Below are positions 25,952-37,269 of a DNA stretch of 64,000 nt, in pieces. The position numbers and the translations under genes are program-made. The notes under the pieces are model-generated. The model ran no database searches. It saw only the letters and a program-made list of their open reading frames with translations, and was not told where the DNA came from. Location of the stretch: contig NZ_LNQV01000005.1 in NCBI RefSeq assembly GCF_001515305.1, positions 1 through 64,000 of the forward strand, read 5' to 3'. The first letter of the stretch is position 1; each line of letters begins with the position of its first letter. This DNA comes from Aquitalea pelogenes. Its GTDB lineage: Bacteria > Pseudomonadota > Gammaproteobacteria > Burkholderiales > Chromobacteriaceae.

Positions 25952-28900
25952 TCCTTGTGTGCGGCAGCAGCCCGGCTGCGCCAGTTGTCACGCCATTGCT
26001 GGCACCACAGGCGGAAACGGTCCAGATACAGGTAAACCACCGGCGTGGTGTACAGCGTCAGCAACTGGCTGAGCAGCAGGCCACCGACAATGGAGATGCC
26101 CAGCGGGGTGCGCATCTCGGCTCCATCGCCATGCCCCAGTGCCAGCGGCAATGCGCCAAACAGGGCGGCCAGCGTGGTCATCATGATGGGGCGGAAGCGC
26201 AGCAGGCAGGCTTGCAGAATGGCATCGTGCGAACTGAGGCCCTGCTCGCGTTCGGCACTGAGGGCAAAGTCGATCATCATGATGGCGTTTTTCTTGACGA
26301 TGCCGATCAGCAGCAGTACGCCGATCAGCGCGATGATGTTGAATTCGCCACCGGTAGCCAGCAGCGCCAGCAAGGCCCCTACCCCGGCCGACGGCAACGT
26401 GGACAGGATGGTGAGCGGATGCACCACGCTTTCATACAGCATGCCCAGCACGATATACACCGCCACCATGGCCGCCAGAATCAGCACCGGCTGGCTGCCC
26501 AGCGAATCCTGGAAGGACTTGGCCGTACCCTGGAAGCTGCCGTGTATCGACGATGGCAGGCCGATGTCCGCGGTCGCCTTGTCGATGGCGGCGGTAGCGT
26601 CGGACAGCGAACTGCCCGGCGGCAGGTTGAAGGACACGGTGGTGGCAGCAAACTGGCTCTGGTGGTTCACCGCCAGCGCGGTATTGGTGGGCTGCCAGCG
26701 GGCAAAGGCCGATAGCGGAATCGGCTGGCCGGTGGTGGTTTGCAGATAGATGCTGCGCAGGCCTTCGGCGCTTTGCCAGAACTGGGGTGCCACTTCCAGC
26801 ACCACGTGGTACTGGTTGAGCGGGTTGTAGATGGTGGACACCTGGCGCTGGCCGAAAGCGTCGTTCAGCACGGCATCCACTTGCGACTGGGTCAGGCCCA
26901 GGCGCGCCATGGCGTCACGGTCGAAGGTGAGCGTGGTTTGCAGGCCCTTGATTTCCTGATCGCTGCTGACATCGGCCAGCATCGGCAGTTTTTGCAGCGC
27001 CTGCTGTACCCTGGGCGTCCAGCGGCGCAGCTCTTCCAGATCATCCCCTTGCAGGGTGTACTGGTACTGGGCATTGGCCGCCCGTCCACCCACGCGGATG
27101 TCCTGCACCGACTGCAAAAACAACTGCGCCCCCGGCTCGCGCGCCAGCCGCTTGCGCAGGCGGGCAATCACCTGATCGGCCGTTTCCGTGCGCTCGCCCA
27201 GCGGCTTGAGGCTGACAAACATATTGGCGGTGTTGCGCTGGCCGCCGCCGGTAAAGCCGATCACCTTGTCCACTGCCGGGTCCTGCCCTACCGCGTCGAT
27301 AAAGCGTTGCAGCTTTTGCTGCATGGCCTGGAAGGAAATGCTCTGGTCGGCCTTGATCATGCCGGTGAGCCGGCCGGTGTCCTGCTGCGGAAAAAAGCCC
27401 TTGGGCACAATCACGTACAGGTAGACATTCAGCGCGATGGTGGCCGCCAGCATCAGCATCATCAGCGGGCCGTGGCGCAGCGCCCAGCCAAGGCTGCGGC
27501 GATAGCCGGCCAGCATGGCGTCGAACATGCGCTCGCTCCAGACAAACAGGCGGCCCGGCTTGTGTTCGCCATGGCTTTTCAGCCAGCGCGCACACAACAT
27601 GGGCGTGGTGGTGAGCGACACCAGCAGCGACACCAGAATGGCCACCGACAGCGTGACGGCAAACTCGCGGAACAGGCGGCCGATGATGCCGCCCATCATC
27701 AGGATGGGAATGAACACCGCAATCAGCGAAATGCTCATCGACAGCACGGTAAAGCCCACTTCACGCGCGCCCTGCAGCGCGGCCTGGAAGGGCTTCATGC
27801 CGTTTTCGATGTGGCGGGCAATGTTTTCCAGCACCACGATGGTGTCGTCCACCACAAAACCGGTGGCAATGGTCAGCGCCATCAGGCTGAGGTTGTTGAG
27901 CGAAAAGCCGCACAGATACATCACGGCAAAAGTGCCCACCAGCGATACCGGCACGGTGATGGCAGGAATGGCGGTGGCGCGGCCATTACGCAAGAACAGG
28001 AAGACCACCAGGATGACCAGCGCGATGGAAATCAGCAGCGAGCGCTCCACCTCGGACAGCGAGGCACGAATGGTGGAAGTGCGGTCCATCACCACCTGCA
28101 TCTTGATGGCAGCGGGAATGGACGCCTGCAACTGCGGCAGCAAGGCCTTCACCCGCTCCACCGTTTCGATGATGTTGGCACCCGGCTGGCGGAACAGGAT
28201 GATCATCACCGCCGGTTGCTTGCCCAGCAAACCCGCATTGCGCACATCCAGTACCGAATCCTTTACCTCGGCCACGTCGGACAGGCGCACTGCCGCGCCG
28301 TTCTTGTAGCTCACCACCAGCGGCAGGTAGTCGCTGGCCTTGCCGGCCTGGTCATTGGCCTGTACCTGCCAGTGACGCTGGCCGTCCTCGACAAAGCCCT
28401 TGGGCCGGTTGGCATTGGTACTGGTGATGGCAGCGCGCACCGTTTCCATGCCGATACCGTAATGGTTCAGCTGTAGCGGGTTCATTTCCACCCGCACTGC
28501 CGGCTGTGCGCCGCCACCGATATTCACATCGCCAATGCCCTCCACCTGCGCCAGCTTCTGGCCAAGGATGGAGTCGGCGGCATCGTACATCTGGCCGCGG
28601 GTGAGCGAGTCCGAGGTCAGGCCGATGATCATGATGGGCGCGTCGGCCGGGTTCACCTTGCGGTAGGTCGGGTTGGACGGCATGCCGGTGGGCAGCAGCG
28701 ACCGGGCCGCGTTGATGGCTGCCTGTACATCGCGTGCGGCACCGTTGATGTCGCGGTTGAGGTCAAACTGCAAGGTGATGCGGGTGGACGCCAGCGAGCT
28801 GGACGAGGTGATTTCCGTCACCCCGGCAATACGCCCCAGCGCCCGCTCCAGCGGGGTGGCCACGGTGGACGCCATGGTTTCCGGGCTGGCACCGGGCAGC

Positions 28901-29049
28901 TTGGCACTGACCGAGATGGTGGGAAAATCCACCTGCGGCAAGGGCGACACCGGCAGCAGCTTGAAGGCGAGAAAGCCCGCCAGCAGGATGGCCAGCGTCA
29001 GCAGCGTGGTGGCAATGGGCCGCCGGATAAAGGGCGCGGACGGAATCAT
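25948..29049 (-). CDS. mdtC: RND efflux pump subunit, MdtC type
   Basis: 1033-residue inner-membrane RND permease with twelve membrane helices and two large periplasmic loops. Typical stretches are the N-terminal [35 protein letters not shown] (the helix 4 Asp pair of the proton relay) and [18 protein letters not shown]. It overlaps the upstream pump gene by four bases. MdtB and MdtC form a mixed trimer that exports bile salts, novobiocin and other compounds in enterobacteria; the range here is unknown. It is assigned as MdtC by gene order. Confidence 0.92.
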   Translation of the reverse strand: MIPSAPFIRRPIATTLLTLAILLAGFLAFKLLPVSPLPQVDFPTISVSAKLPGASPETMASTVATPLERALGRIAGVTEITSSSSLASTRITLQFDLNRDINGAARDVQAAINAARSLLPTGMPSNPTYRKVNPADAPIMIIGLTSDSLTRGQMYDAADSILGQKLAQVEGIGDVNIGGGAQPAVRVEMNPLQLNHYGIGMETVRAAITSTNANRPKGFVEDGQRHWQVQANDQAGKASDYLPLVVSYKNGAAVRLSDVAEVKDSVLDVRNAGLLGKQPAVMIILFRQPGANIIETVERVKALLPQLQASIPAAIKMQVVMDRTSTIRASLSEVERSLLISIALVILVVFLFLRNGRATAIPAITVPVSLVGTFAVMYLCGFSLNNLSLMALTIATGFVVDDTIVVLENIARHIENGMKPFQAALQGAREVGFTVLSMSISLIAVFIPILMMGGIIGRLFREFAVTLSVAILVSLLVSLTTTPMLCARWLKSHGEHKPGRLFVWSERMFDAMLAGYRRSLGWALRHGPLMMLMLAATIALNVYLYVIVPKGFFPQQDTGRLTGMIKADQSISFQAMQQKLQRFIDAVGQDPAVDKVIGFTGGGQRNTANMFVSLKPLGERTETADQVIARLRKRLAREPGAQLFLQSVQDIRVGGRAANAQYQYTLQGDDLEELRRWTPRVQQALQKLPMLADVSSDQEIKGLQTTLTFDRDAMARLGLTQSQVDAVLNDAFGQRQVSTIYNPLNQYHVVLEVAPQFWQSAEGLRSIYLQTTTGQPIPLSAFARWQPTNTALAVNHQSQFAATTVSFNLPPGSSLSDATAAIDKATADIGLPSSIHGSFQGTAKSFQDSLGSQPVLILAAMVAVYIVLGMLYESVVHPLTILSTLPSAGVGALLALLATGGEFNIIALIGVLLLIGIVKKNAIMMIDFALSAEREQGLSSHDAILQACLLRFRPIMMTTLAALFGALPLALGHGDGAEMRTPLGISIVGGLLLSQLLTLYTTPVVYLYLDRFRLWCQQWRDNWRSRAAAAHKE

Positions 29050-32000
29050 GCCTCGGCCTCTGCCTGGTCATCGTCAGCGGCATGGCCTGGACGCCGCCAG
29101 CGCCGGGCCAGCCGGTCGAAGGCCAGATAAATCACCGGGGTGGTAAACAGCGTCAGCACCTGGCTGACCAGCAACCCGCCCACCATGGTGACACCCAGCG
29201 GCGAGCGCAATTCAGACCCCATGCCACTGCCCAGCATCAGCGGCAGCGCACCCAGCAGCGCCGCCATGGTGGTCATCAGGATGGGACGGAAGCGCAGCAA
29301 ACAGGCCTGGTAGATGGCATCGCGCGGGCTCATGCCCTGCTCGCGCTCGGCCTCCAGCGCAAAGTCGATCATCATGATGGCGTTTTTCTTGACGATGCCG
29401 ATCAGCAGGATGATGCCGATGATGGCAATCACCGACAGGTCGTTGCCGGACACCAGCAAGGCCAGCAGGGCACCGATACCGGCCGAGGGTAGCGTCGACA
29501 GGATGGTGATGGGGTGGATATAGCTCTCGTACAGCACCCCCAGCACGATATACATGGTGATGATGGCCGCCAGGATCAGCCACAGCGTGTTGCTGAGTGA
29601 AGCCTGAAAGGCCAGCGCCGCGCCCTGGAATCTGGTATCCAGGCTGGCCGGCATGCCCAGCTCGGCTTCAGCCTGACGGATGGCCTCCACCGCCGGGCCC
29701 AGTGCCGCGCCCTTGGCCAGGTTGAACGAGATGGTGGTGGTGGGGAACTGCCCCAGATGGTTGATGGTGAGCGCGGTCGGGCGCTGCTCGATGCTGGCCA
29801 CCGTATCCAGCGGCACCGGGCCGCCACTGGCGGTGGGCACGTAGATGCCCTTGAGCGACAGCGGGCCTTGCTGGTTCTGCGCGTCCACTTCCAGCACCAC
29901 GCGGTACTGGTTGGTCTGGGTGAAGATGGTGGAAATCAGCCGCTGGCCAAAAGCGTCGTACAGCGCATTGTCGATGGCTGCGGTGGTGACGCCCAGCCGG
30001 GCGGCGGTATCGCGGTTGATGTTGACATAGGCTTGCAGGCCCTTGTCCTGCAAGTCGCTGGCCACATCCGCCAGTTGCGGCAGCTGGTTCAGCTTGTGCA
30101 CCAGCTTGGGCACCCATTGCGACAGGTCGTCGGGATTGGTGGCCTGCAGGGTGAACTGGTACTGGGTGCGGCTGACACGGGTATCGATGGACAAATCCTG
30201 CACCGGCTGCAAATACAGCGACATGCCCGGCACGCTGGCGGCACTTTGTTGCAGGCGGGCCAGCACGGTGCGGATGTCATCACGTTCGCCCTTGGGCTTG
30301 AGGTTGATTTGCAGGCGGCCGCTGTTGAGCGAGGCATTATTGCCATCCACCCCGATGAAGGACGACAGGCTGTCCACCGCCGGGTCTTTCAGCAAGGCCT
30401 GGGCCAGTTGTTCCTGCTTCTGCGCCATGGCGCTGAAAGAAATACTCTGCGCCGCCTCGCTGCTGCCCATGATGGCGCCGGTGTCCTGCAAAGGGAAAAA
30501 GCCCTTGGGCACCGCCACATACAGCAGCACGGTGAGCAGCAAGGTGCCCAGTGCCACCAGCAGGGTGAGCTTTTGCCGTTCCAGCACCCAGCCCAGCATC
30601 TGGCCGTAACGGGCAATGATGCGGTCGAAGAAAGCCCCGCTGGCATGGTAGAAACGGCCCTGTTTTTCTTCCGGCACATGCTTGAGCAGACGCGCGCACA
30701 TCATCGGTGTCAGGGTGAGCGAGATGAAAGCCGAAATCAGGATGGACACCGCCAGCGTGATGGCAAACTCACGGAACAGCCGCCCCACCACATCGCCCAT
30801 GAACAGCAGCGGAATCAGCACCGCAATCAGCGAGAAAGTGAGCGAGATGATGGTAAAGCCAATCTGCTGCGAGCCCTTTAGCGCCGCCGCCATCGGTTTT
30901 TCGCCTTCCTCGATGTAGCGGGCAATGTTCTCGATCATCACGATGGCATCGTCCACCACAAAGCCGGTGGCAATGGTGAGCGCCATCAGGGTGAGGTTGT
31001 TGATGGAAAAACCGGTGAGGTACATCACGCCAAACGTCCCCACCAGCGACAGCGGCACCGCCACGGCAGGAATGATGGTGGCCGGCACAATGCGCAGGAA
31101 CACGAAAATCACCATCACCACCAGGCCGATAGCCAGCATCAGTTCAAACTCGACATCCTCCACCGAGGCACGGATGGTGACGGTGCGGTCGCTCAGCACC
31201 TTCACATCCACCGCGCCGGGCAAGGTGGATTGCAATTGCGGCAGCAAGGCCTTGATGCGGTCGGTCACCTGGATGACATTGGCCCCCGGCTGACGCTGCA
31301 CATTCAGGATGATGGACGGCGTCGTACCAGCCCAGGCTGCCAGCCGCATGTTTTCTGCCGCATCAACGACCTTGGCCACATCGCGCAAGCGCACCGCTGC
31401 GCCGTTCTGGTAAGCGATGATGACGTTCTGGTATTCCTCGGCCGACTTCAGCTGGTCGTTGCCATCCACGGTGGAGGCTTGCTGCGGGCCGTCAAAACTG
31501 CCCTTGGCTTGGTTCACATTGGCATTGCTGATGGCAGTGCGGATGTCCTCCAGTGTCAGGCCACGCGCGGCCAGTGCCTTGGGATTGCTCTGGATGCGCA
31601 CCGCAGGTCGCTGGCCGCCGCTGAGGCTGACCAGCCCCACGCCCGGCACTTGCGACAGCTTTTGCGCCAGCCGGGTATCCACCAGGTCTTCCAGCTTGGT
31701 CAGCGGCAGCGTGTCCGAGCTGACCGCGATGGTGAGAATCGGCGTATCCGCCGGGTTCACCTTGCTGTAGATCGGCGGATTGGGCAGATCGCTGGGCAAC
31801 AGGTTACCCGCCGCGTTGATGGCGGCCTGCACTTCCTGTTCGGCCACATCCAGCGTCAATTCCAGGCTGAACTGCAAGGTAATCACCGATGCCCCGCCCG
31901 AGCTGGTGGACGACATCTGGGTCAGCCCCGGCATCTGGCCGAACTGACGCTCCAGTGGCGCGGTAATGGACGAGGTGATCACTTCCGGGCTGGCACCGGG

Positions 32001-32153
32001 GTATTGGGTCACCACCTGGATGGTGGGATAGTCCACCTCGGGCAGGGCCGATACCGGCAGCAGCTTCCAGGCCACCAGACCGGTAAGCAGGATGGCCAGC
32101 ATCAGCAAGGTGGTGGCCACCGGCCGCAGGATAAAGGGACGTGAAGGGTTCAT
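29046..32153 (-). CDS. mdtB: RND efflux pump subunit, MdtB type
   Basis: 1035-residue RND permease, a close paralogue of the neighbouring gene, with the same helix 4 motif ([16 protein letters not shown]) and the C-terminal [23 protein letters not shown]. It starts [19 protein letters not shown]. The gene lies 15 bp after mdtA and overlaps mdtC by four bases. It is the first of the two pump genes, which corresponds to MdtB/MuxB. Confidence 0.92.
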   Translation of the reverse strand: MNPSRPFILRPVATTLLMLAILLTGLVAWKLLPVSALPEVDYPTIQVVTQYPGASPEVITSSITAPLERQFGQMPGLTQMSSTSSGGASVITLQFSLELTLDVAEQEVQAAINAAGNLLPSDLPNPPIYSKVNPADTPILTIAVSSDTLPLTKLEDLVDTRLAQKLSQVPGVGLVSLSGGQRPAVRIQSNPKALAARGLTLEDIRTAISNANVNQAKGSFDGPQQASTVDGNDQLKSAEEYQNVIIAYQNGAAVRLRDVAKVVDAAENMRLAAWAGTTPSIILNVQRQPGANVIQVTDRIKALLPQLQSTLPGAVDVKVLSDRTVTIRASVEDVEFELMLAIGLVVMVIFVFLRIVPATIIPAVAVPLSLVGTFGVMYLTGFSINNLTLMALTIATGFVVDDAIVMIENIARYIEEGEKPMAAALKGSQQIGFTIISLTFSLIAVLIPLLFMGDVVGRLFREFAITLAVSILISAFISLTLTPMMCARLLKHVPEEKQGRFYHASGAFFDRIIARYGQMLGWVLERQKLTLLVALGTLLLTVLLYVAVPKGFFPLQDTGAIMGSSEAAQSISFSAMAQKQEQLAQALLKDPAVDSLSSFIGVDGNNASLNSGRLQINLKPKGERDDIRTVLARLQQSAASVPGMSLYLQPVQDLSIDTRVSRTQYQFTLQATNPDDLSQWVPKLVHKLNQLPQLADVASDLQDKGLQAYVNINRDTAARLGVTTAAIDNALYDAFGQRLISTIFTQTNQYRVVLEVDAQNQQGPLSLKGIYVPTASGGPVPLDTVASIEQRPTALTINHLGQFPTTTISFNLAKGAALGPAVEAIRQAEAELGMPASLDTRFQGAALAFQASLSNTLWLILAAIITMYIVLGVLYESYIHPITILSTLPSAGIGALLALLVSGNDLSVIAIIGIILLIGIVKKNAIMMIDFALEAEREQGMSPRDAIYQACLLRFRPILMTTMAALLGALPLMLGSGMGSELRSPLGVTMVGGLLVSQVLTLFTTPVIYLAFDRLARRWRRPGHAADDDQAEAEA

Positions 32154-32168
32154 GCCGTCATCCCGCGA

Positions 32169-33428
32169 TTAGTTGGCGGCAGAGGCGTGCTGGCGCTGGC
32201 CGCCCCAGCTGCCACTGGCGGCATGCGGCTTGCCCCGGCCCTTGCCTTTGCCATTTCCATCGGCTGCATTCTGCATGGCCCGGTCGATCACCTTGATCTG
32301 CGCACCTTCACGCAGCTTGTCCAGGCCATCCACCACCACTTTCTGACCGGGCTTCACGCCTTCTTCAATAATGGTGTTGTCGCCGGATACCGCACCGGTT
32401 TTCACCTTGCTGATGCTGACGGTCTGGTCCGGATTCACCGTGTAGACATAGCTGCCCACCTTGCCCTGCTGCAAGGCCACGCTGGGGACTACGATTGCGT
32501 CGGGCTGGTCGCCCAATTGCAGGTGCACATTGACAAACTGGTTGGGGAACAAGACGGCATCCGCATTGGCAAAGCGCGCCTTCAGGTTCACCGTGCCGGT
32601 GGTGGTGCTCAGCTGGTTGTCGATGGCCAGCAGCTCGCCATCGGCCAGCTTGTGGCGGTTGTCACGGTCCCAGGCTTCCACCTGCAATTTGCCCTTGGCG
32701 GCACGCGCAGCGGTCAGCACCTGGCCAAGGCTGGTTTCCGGCACGGCAAACAACACATTGATGGGCTGGGTCTGGGTAATCACCACCACGCCGTTGCTGT
32801 CGCTGGAGTGCACGATATTGCCCAGGTCCACCTGACGCAGGCCGACACGGCCGGACAAGGGCGCGGTGATGCGGCTGTAATCCAGTTGCAGACGGGCGGT
32901 GGCCACGGCGCCCTGATCCAGCTTCACCGTACCCTGATACTGGGCCACCAGCGCCTGCTGGGTATCCACCTGCTGCTTGGCAATGGAGTTCTGCGCCAGC
33001 AGCTGCTGGTAACGGGTGAGGTCCAGCCTGGCGTTTTGCAGCAGTGCCTGGTCGCGCATCAGCTGGCCTTCGGCCTGAGTCAGCGCAGCCTGAAAGGGAC
33101 GCGGGTCCAGTTCGGCCAGCAGCTGGCCTTTCTGTACCAGCTGACCCTCCTCAAAATGCAGGGCCATCAACTGGCCATCCACCCGGCTGTGCACCGTCAC
33201 CGTATTGGTGGCGGTCACCGTGCCCAGGGCCCCCAGCTGCAAGGGCGCATCCTGCTGCATCACCGGGGCCACCGCCACGGCTACCGGGCTGCCACCGCGC
33301 TTGGGTGCGGCTGCATCCGGTGCGGCACTGCGGTGACTGCTCCACCACCAGCCACCAGCCGCCAGTGCCAGCAGTAACAGGGAAACATTGCGCAAGGTAT
33401 GGGTGGATTTGGCAGGAGCGGCAGACAT
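32169..33428 (-). CDS. mdtA: RND efflux periplasmic adaptor, MdtA type
   Basis: 419-residue membrane fusion protein. An N-terminal membrane anchor (SLLLLALAAGGWWW) is followed by a HlyD-type lipoyl/hairpin pair (TVTVHSRVDGQLMALHFEEG; SRITAPLSGRVGLRQVDLG) with a coiled-coil hairpin between them and then a beta barrel. It opens the operon mdtA-mdtB-mdtC-outer membrane factor. The C-terminal tail is Gly/Lys-rich and likely disordered. It links pump and channel across the periplasm. Confidence 0.92.
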   Translation of the reverse strand: MSAAPAKSTHTLRNVSLLLLALAAGGWWWSSHRSAAPDAAAPKRGGSPVAVAVAPVMQQDAPLQLGALGTVTATNTVTVHSRVDGQLMALHFEEGQLVQKGQLLAELDPRPFQAALTQAEGQLMRDQALLQNARLDLTRYQQLLAQNSIAKQQVDTQQALVAQYQGTVKLDQGAVATARLQLDYSRITAPLSGRVGLRQVDLGNIVHSSDSNGVVVITQTQPINVLFAVPETSLGQVLTAARAAKGKLQVEAWDRDNRHKLADGELLAIDNQLSTTTGTVNLKARFANADAVLFPNQFVNVHLQLGDQPDAIVVPSVALQQGKVGSYVYTVNPDQTVSISKVKTGAVSGDNTIIEEGVKPGQKVVVDGLDKLREGAQIKVIDRAMQNAADGNGKGKGRGKPHAASGSWGGQRQHASAAN

Positions 33429-33612
33429 ATTGGTTTTCCGGGAAAGGAGCAGCTTAAATTGTCAGCGGAGTCAGGATCGACAAGCCTGATGCAAAGCAGC
33501 AAACAGGCTGAGATGATAAGGAATCGCCCTGTCCTTGCCTATCGACAAGCTGTTTATAGTTGTTAATCGTCCGGCATCCGCTACATCCTGCCGGATGTGA
33601 CCGCCAAACAGA

Positions 33613-33644
33613 CATGAAAAAGCCCACCCTGGACGGGGTGGGCT
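33613..33644 (-). terminator. Intrinsic terminator of the PBP1A gene
   Basis: On the minus strand the arms AGCCCACCC and GGGTGGGCT enclose a 6-base loop and are followed by TTTTTC. It lies 20 bp past the mrcA stop. Confidence 0.8.
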
Positions 33645-33664
33645 GTGATGGACTGCAATCTGGC

Positions 33665-36037
33665 TCAGAACAGCATTTCCTTTACGTTCTCCACGGCATC
33701 CTTGGCAGCAGGCGCATTCGGATCTTTCGCGGCAGGGTCGTCTGCCGCAGCATCAGAAGCGTTACCGCCCGGAATGCTGCCGTGGTTGTCAATCTTCAGT
33801 TCCGGATTGGTCTTCTGGAATTCTTCGTAGTAGTACTCGTCACCACCACGCTGACCGGCACCCGGTTTCACCACGATGCCGGCAGGCACTGGCAGTTCCA
33901 CTTCCGGCACGCCCTTGAGCGCGTTGGCCATGTAGTTCATCCACACCGGCAGCGCGGCGGTACCGCCGTAACCGTAACGGCCCAGCGAGCGCGGCTGGTC
34001 GTAACCCACCCAGGTGGCTGCCACCAGATTGGGGTTGAAGCCGACAAACCAGGCATCCTTCCAGTCGCTGGTGGTACCGGTCTTGCCTGCCAGGTCCATG
34101 CGGCCCAGGCTCATTGCCTTGGCTGCCGTACCATAGCGCACCACATCTTTCAGCATGGAAGTCATGATGAAAGCATTGCGCGGGTCGATGGCCTGCGTGG
34201 CATTCTGGCCGGCCACCGCAGGCTGGGTCTTGGCCAGTACATGGCCGGACTGGTCTTCGATGCGGTCAATGAAGTAGGCCTTGATGCGGTAGCCACCATT
34301 GGAGAACACCGAATAGCCTTCCGCCATCTGCAGCGGCGTGGCCGCACCGGCCCCCAGCGCCATGGTGAGGTAGGCCGGATGCTGCTTGGGCGAGAAGCCG
34401 AAACGCTGGATATATTGCTGGGCATAATCGGTTCCCAGCGCCATCAGCAAGCGTACCGACACCAGGTTTTTGGATTGGGTCAGCGCGCGGCGCAGGGTAA
34501 TCAGGCCGGCAAATTTGCCATCGTCGTTCTTCGGTTCCCAATTGCCGGTACCCGGCGCACCAGGCACGGTCAGCGGGGCATCGTTGAACATGGTGGACGG
34601 CGTCACGCCGCGTTCGATACCGGCCGAATAGATAAAGGGCTTGAAGGTGGAGCCCGGCTGACGCCAGGCCTGGGTCACGTGGTTGAAGCTGCGACGGTTG
34701 AAGTCAAAGCCGCCCACCAGCGACTTGATGGCACCGCTACGCGGGTCCATCGACACGAATGCCCCTTCGACATCCGGCATCTGTACGATTTCCCAGTAGC
34801 CCTTGTCATTGGCACGCACACGGATGACGGCACCGCGGCGAATCTGTTTATCCGCTGCCAGCTTGGGGTTGAGCGCACGGCGGGCAAACTCCAGGCCCGG
34901 CCCCTTGATGACCGCCACCTTGCCGCCGCGCAGGTAGGCGCGCACTTCGGACGGGCTGGCAGACAGCACGATGGCCGCCTGCATGTCGCCACTGTCGCGA
35001 ATTTCAGACAGTGCATCGTCCAGCACTTCGGTCTGGTCTTCTCCCTCTGCCGAGGCCAGATCGATATAACTTTCCGGGGCACGGTAACCCTGCTTGCGGT
35101 CGAAATCGATCAGGCCGGCACGCAGTGCGTCATAAGCCCATTGCTGGTGATGGCTGTCCAGCGTGGTGTAGACCTTGTAACCCTCGGTATAGGCAGCATC
35201 CTTATAGCGTTCGTACATGGCCTGACGGACCATTTCCGCCACGTACAGGGCCGGCTGATTGCCGTCAACACTGGCGCTGGCTAGATGCAGCGGCTCTTTG
35301 ATGGCCGCGTCATACTGATCCTGGGTAATGAAATTCAACTCGCGCATGCGGCGCAGCACATACTGCTGACGCAGGTGGGCACGCTCCGGATTGACGATGG
35401 GGTTATAGGCGGAAGGTGCCTTGGGCAGGCCGGCCAGCATGGCCATTTCGGCAACGCTCAGGTCGGTGATGGGCTTGCCGAAATAAGCTTGTGCAGCAGC
35501 CGAAAAACCGTAAGCGCGCTGCCCAAGATAGATCTGGTTGAAGTACAACTCGAGAATCTGATCCTTGGAAAGCGTATGTTCGATTTTGAAAGCGAGCAAA
35601 GCTTCATTAAACTTACGTGTGAAAGTCTTTTCACTGGAAAGAAAGAAATTCTTGGCCACCTGCATGGTGATGGTACTGGCACCGGAACGGGCATGACCGG
35701 ACACCAGATTACCGACGGCAGCACGCATTACACCCATGTAGTCGATGCCGCTATGCTGATAGAATCTTTCATCCTCGGCAGCCAGCAGTGCTTGTTTCAT
35801 CAGTTGCGGGACTTCATGGATGCGGGCGAACGATCGGCGCTCTTCACCGAACTCTCCCAGCAACTGGCCATCTGCCGAGTAGACGCGCAGTGGAATTTTT
35901 GGACGGTAATCCGTCAGCACATCAAGACTTGGCAAACGCGGGTAGGTTATGATGATGGCAATGGCTGCCGCACCGGCTGCCAGCACGGCCCCACCAATGA
36001 CCAAACCGGCCAGAATCGCAAGAAGTCGTTTGAACAT
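33665..36037 (-). CDS. mrcA: Penicillin-binding protein 1A (transglycosylase/transpeptidase)
   Basis: 790-residue bifunctional class A PBP that polymerises and cross-links peptidoglycan. One membrane anchor (LLAILAGLVIGGAVLAAGAAAIAII) is followed by the GT51 domain with EDERFYQHSGIDYMGVMRA and GASTITMQVAKNFFL; an OB-like insert precedes the transpeptidase domain with STFKPF (catalytic Ser), later SKNL, and KTGTTSDWKDAWF. Start chosen at the ATG 36037 (MFKRLLAIL). It is divergent from pilM, the usual layout in beta- and gammaproteobacteria. Confidence 0.95.
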   Translation of the reverse strand: MFKRLLAILAGLVIGGAVLAAGAAAIAIIITYPRLPSLDVLTDYRPKIPLRVYSADGQLLGEFGEERRSFARIHEVPQLMKQALLAAEDERFYQHSGIDYMGVMRAAVGNLVSGHARSGASTITMQVAKNFFLSSEKTFTRKFNEALLAFKIEHTLSKDQILELYFNQIYLGQRAYGFSAAAQAYFGKPITDLSVAEMAMLAGLPKAPSAYNPIVNPERAHLRQQYVLRRMRELNFITQDQYDAAIKEPLHLASASVDGNQPALYVAEMVRQAMYERYKDAAYTEGYKVYTTLDSHHQQWAYDALRAGLIDFDRKQGYRAPESYIDLASAEGEDQTEVLDDALSEIRDSGDMQAAIVLSASPSEVRAYLRGGKVAVIKGPGLEFARRALNPKLAADKQIRRGAVIRVRANDKGYWEIVQMPDVEGAFVSMDPRSGAIKSLVGGFDFNRRSFNHVTQAWRQPGSTFKPFIYSAGIERGVTPSTMFNDAPLTVPGAPGTGNWEPKNDDGKFAGLITLRRALTQSKNLVSVRLLMALGTDYAQQYIQRFGFSPKQHPAYLTMALGAGAATPLQMAEGYSVFSNGGYRIKAYFIDRIEDQSGHVLAKTQPAVAGQNATQAIDPRNAFIMTSMLKDVVRYGTAAKAMSLGRMDLAGKTGTTSDWKDAWFVGFNPNLVAATWVGYDQPRSLGRYGYGGTAALPVWMNYMANALKGVPEVELPVPAGIVVKPGAGQRGGDEYYYEEFQKTNPELKIDNHGSIPGGNASDAAADDPAAKDPNAPAAKDAVENVKEMLF

Positions 36038-36102
36038 AATTACAAATAGGCTTTCGGAAGAAAGCGGATTATAACGTCTTGTGAGAACTAGCAAGACAAA
36101 CA

Positions 36103-36130
36103 TTGACAGCGACAGTGCAAAAACTGTCGC
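36103..36130. promoter_or_regulatory. Palindrome and TTGACA in the mrcA/pilM intergenic region
   Basis: The arms GCGACAGT (36109-36116) and ACTGTCGC (36123-36130) form a perfect 8-bp inverted repeat with a 6-base spacer. It sits directly behind a TTGACA hexamer (36103-36108), 27 bp before the pilM ATG. It may be an operator covering the pilM promoter or a 5'-UTR hairpin. Confidence 0.5.
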
Positions 36131-36156
36131 ACTAGACCATTTCGGGGCCTTAACTG

Positions 36157-37269
36157 ATGCTATCCGACAAATTTCGGTTCAGTACGGACTGGCTGGATCA
36201 GCTTGGATTGGGGAAATCCAAGAATGTTCCTCTGCTGGGTCTTGATATCAGCACTACCTCGGTCAAGCTGGTAGAGCTGTCCAGATCGGGCAAAAACTTC
36301 CAGATCGAGCGTTACGTGATTGAAAACCTGCCCAAGGAAGCCGTTTCCGAAGGCAATCTGGTTGATATCGAAGGGATTGCCGAGACCTTGCGCAAAGCAT
36401 GGAAGCGACTTGGCAGCCCGATCAGGAATGTCGCCATCGCCATTCCCACCTCGATGGCCATCTACAAAAAGCTTCTGGTACCAGTCAGCCAATCCGAGGA
36501 CATGGAAGGCATGATCGAGTCCGAAGCCGACCAGATCATCCCCTTCCCGCTCGATGAAGTGAATCTGGATTACCAGGTACTGGGCCCGTCCAGTAGCAGT
36601 CTGGATGATCTGGAAGTCCTGCTGTGTGCCGCGCGCAAGGAAAAAGTGGAAGAACGGGTGGCCGTGGTGGAAATGGCTGGCCTGCGCGCCCATCTGGTGG
36701 ATGTGGAATCCTTCGCCATGATGACGGCCTTCGAGCAGATCCAGCAGCAACTGCCCGATCATGGCATGAACCAGACTTTTGCCCTGTTTGATATCGGTGC
36801 CAGCAAGATCCACTGCAATGTCATCCGTAACGGCCAGCAAATCTACTACCGCGAACAGATGTTTGGCGGCCAGCAACTGACGCGCGACATCCAGCGCCGC
36901 TACGGCATCAGCTTTGATGAAGCGGAAAACGGCAAACGCAGCATGGCCATGCCGGACGGTTACGAGTCGGAACTGCTGCACCCGTTTGTCGACGCGCTGG
37001 CGCAAGAAATCCAGCGTGCACTGCAGTTCTTCTACACCACGGTCAGCGTGTCGCAATACCTGCGCGTGGACTACATCCTCCTGGGCGGCGGCTGCAGCAT
37101 GCTGTCCGGACTGGACGACGCAGTGGCCTCCCGCACCCAGATCAGTACCATGATTGCCAACCCCTTCACCTCCATGGTGCAGTCCAGTTCGATCCGGCTG
37201 AAGGAATTGCTGCTGGATGCGCCTGCACTGCTCATTGCATGTGGACTTGCCATGCGGAGGTTTGACTGA
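36157..37269 (+). CDS. pilM: Type IV pilus inner-membrane platform protein PilM
   Basis: 370-residue actin/FtsA-like cytoplasmic protein. LLGLDISTTSVKLVELSRSG near residue 25 is the phosphate-1 ATP motif, and FALFDIGASKIHCNV and LLGGGCSMLSGL supply the later nucleotide-binding loops. It binds the N-terminal tail of PilN and aligns the pilus machine. First of five genes, overlapping pilN by one base. Confidence 0.95.
   Translation: MLSDKFRFSTDWLDQLGLGKSKNVPLLGLDISTTSVKLVELSRSGKNFQIERYVIENLPKEAVSEGNLVDIEGIAETLRKAWKRLGSPIRNVAIAIPTSMAIYKKLLVPVSQSEDMEGMIESEADQIIPFPLDEVNLDYQVLGPSSSSLDDLEVLLCAARKEKVEERVAVVEMAGLRAHLVDVESFAMMTAFEQIQQQLPDHGMNQTFALFDIGASKIHCNVIRNGQQIYYREQMFGGQQLTRDIQRRYGISFDEAENGKRSMAMPDGYESELLHPFVDALAQEIQRALQFFYTTVSVSQYLRVDYILLGGGCSMLSGLDDAVASRTQISTMIANPFTSMVQSSSIRLKELLLDAPALLIACGLAMRRFD

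Noticed and set aside
25948-32153. The two RND pump genes as a recent tandem duplication
   Set aside because: They share only family-level motifs and differ throughout, as MdtB and MdtC do; it is an old paralogue pair.
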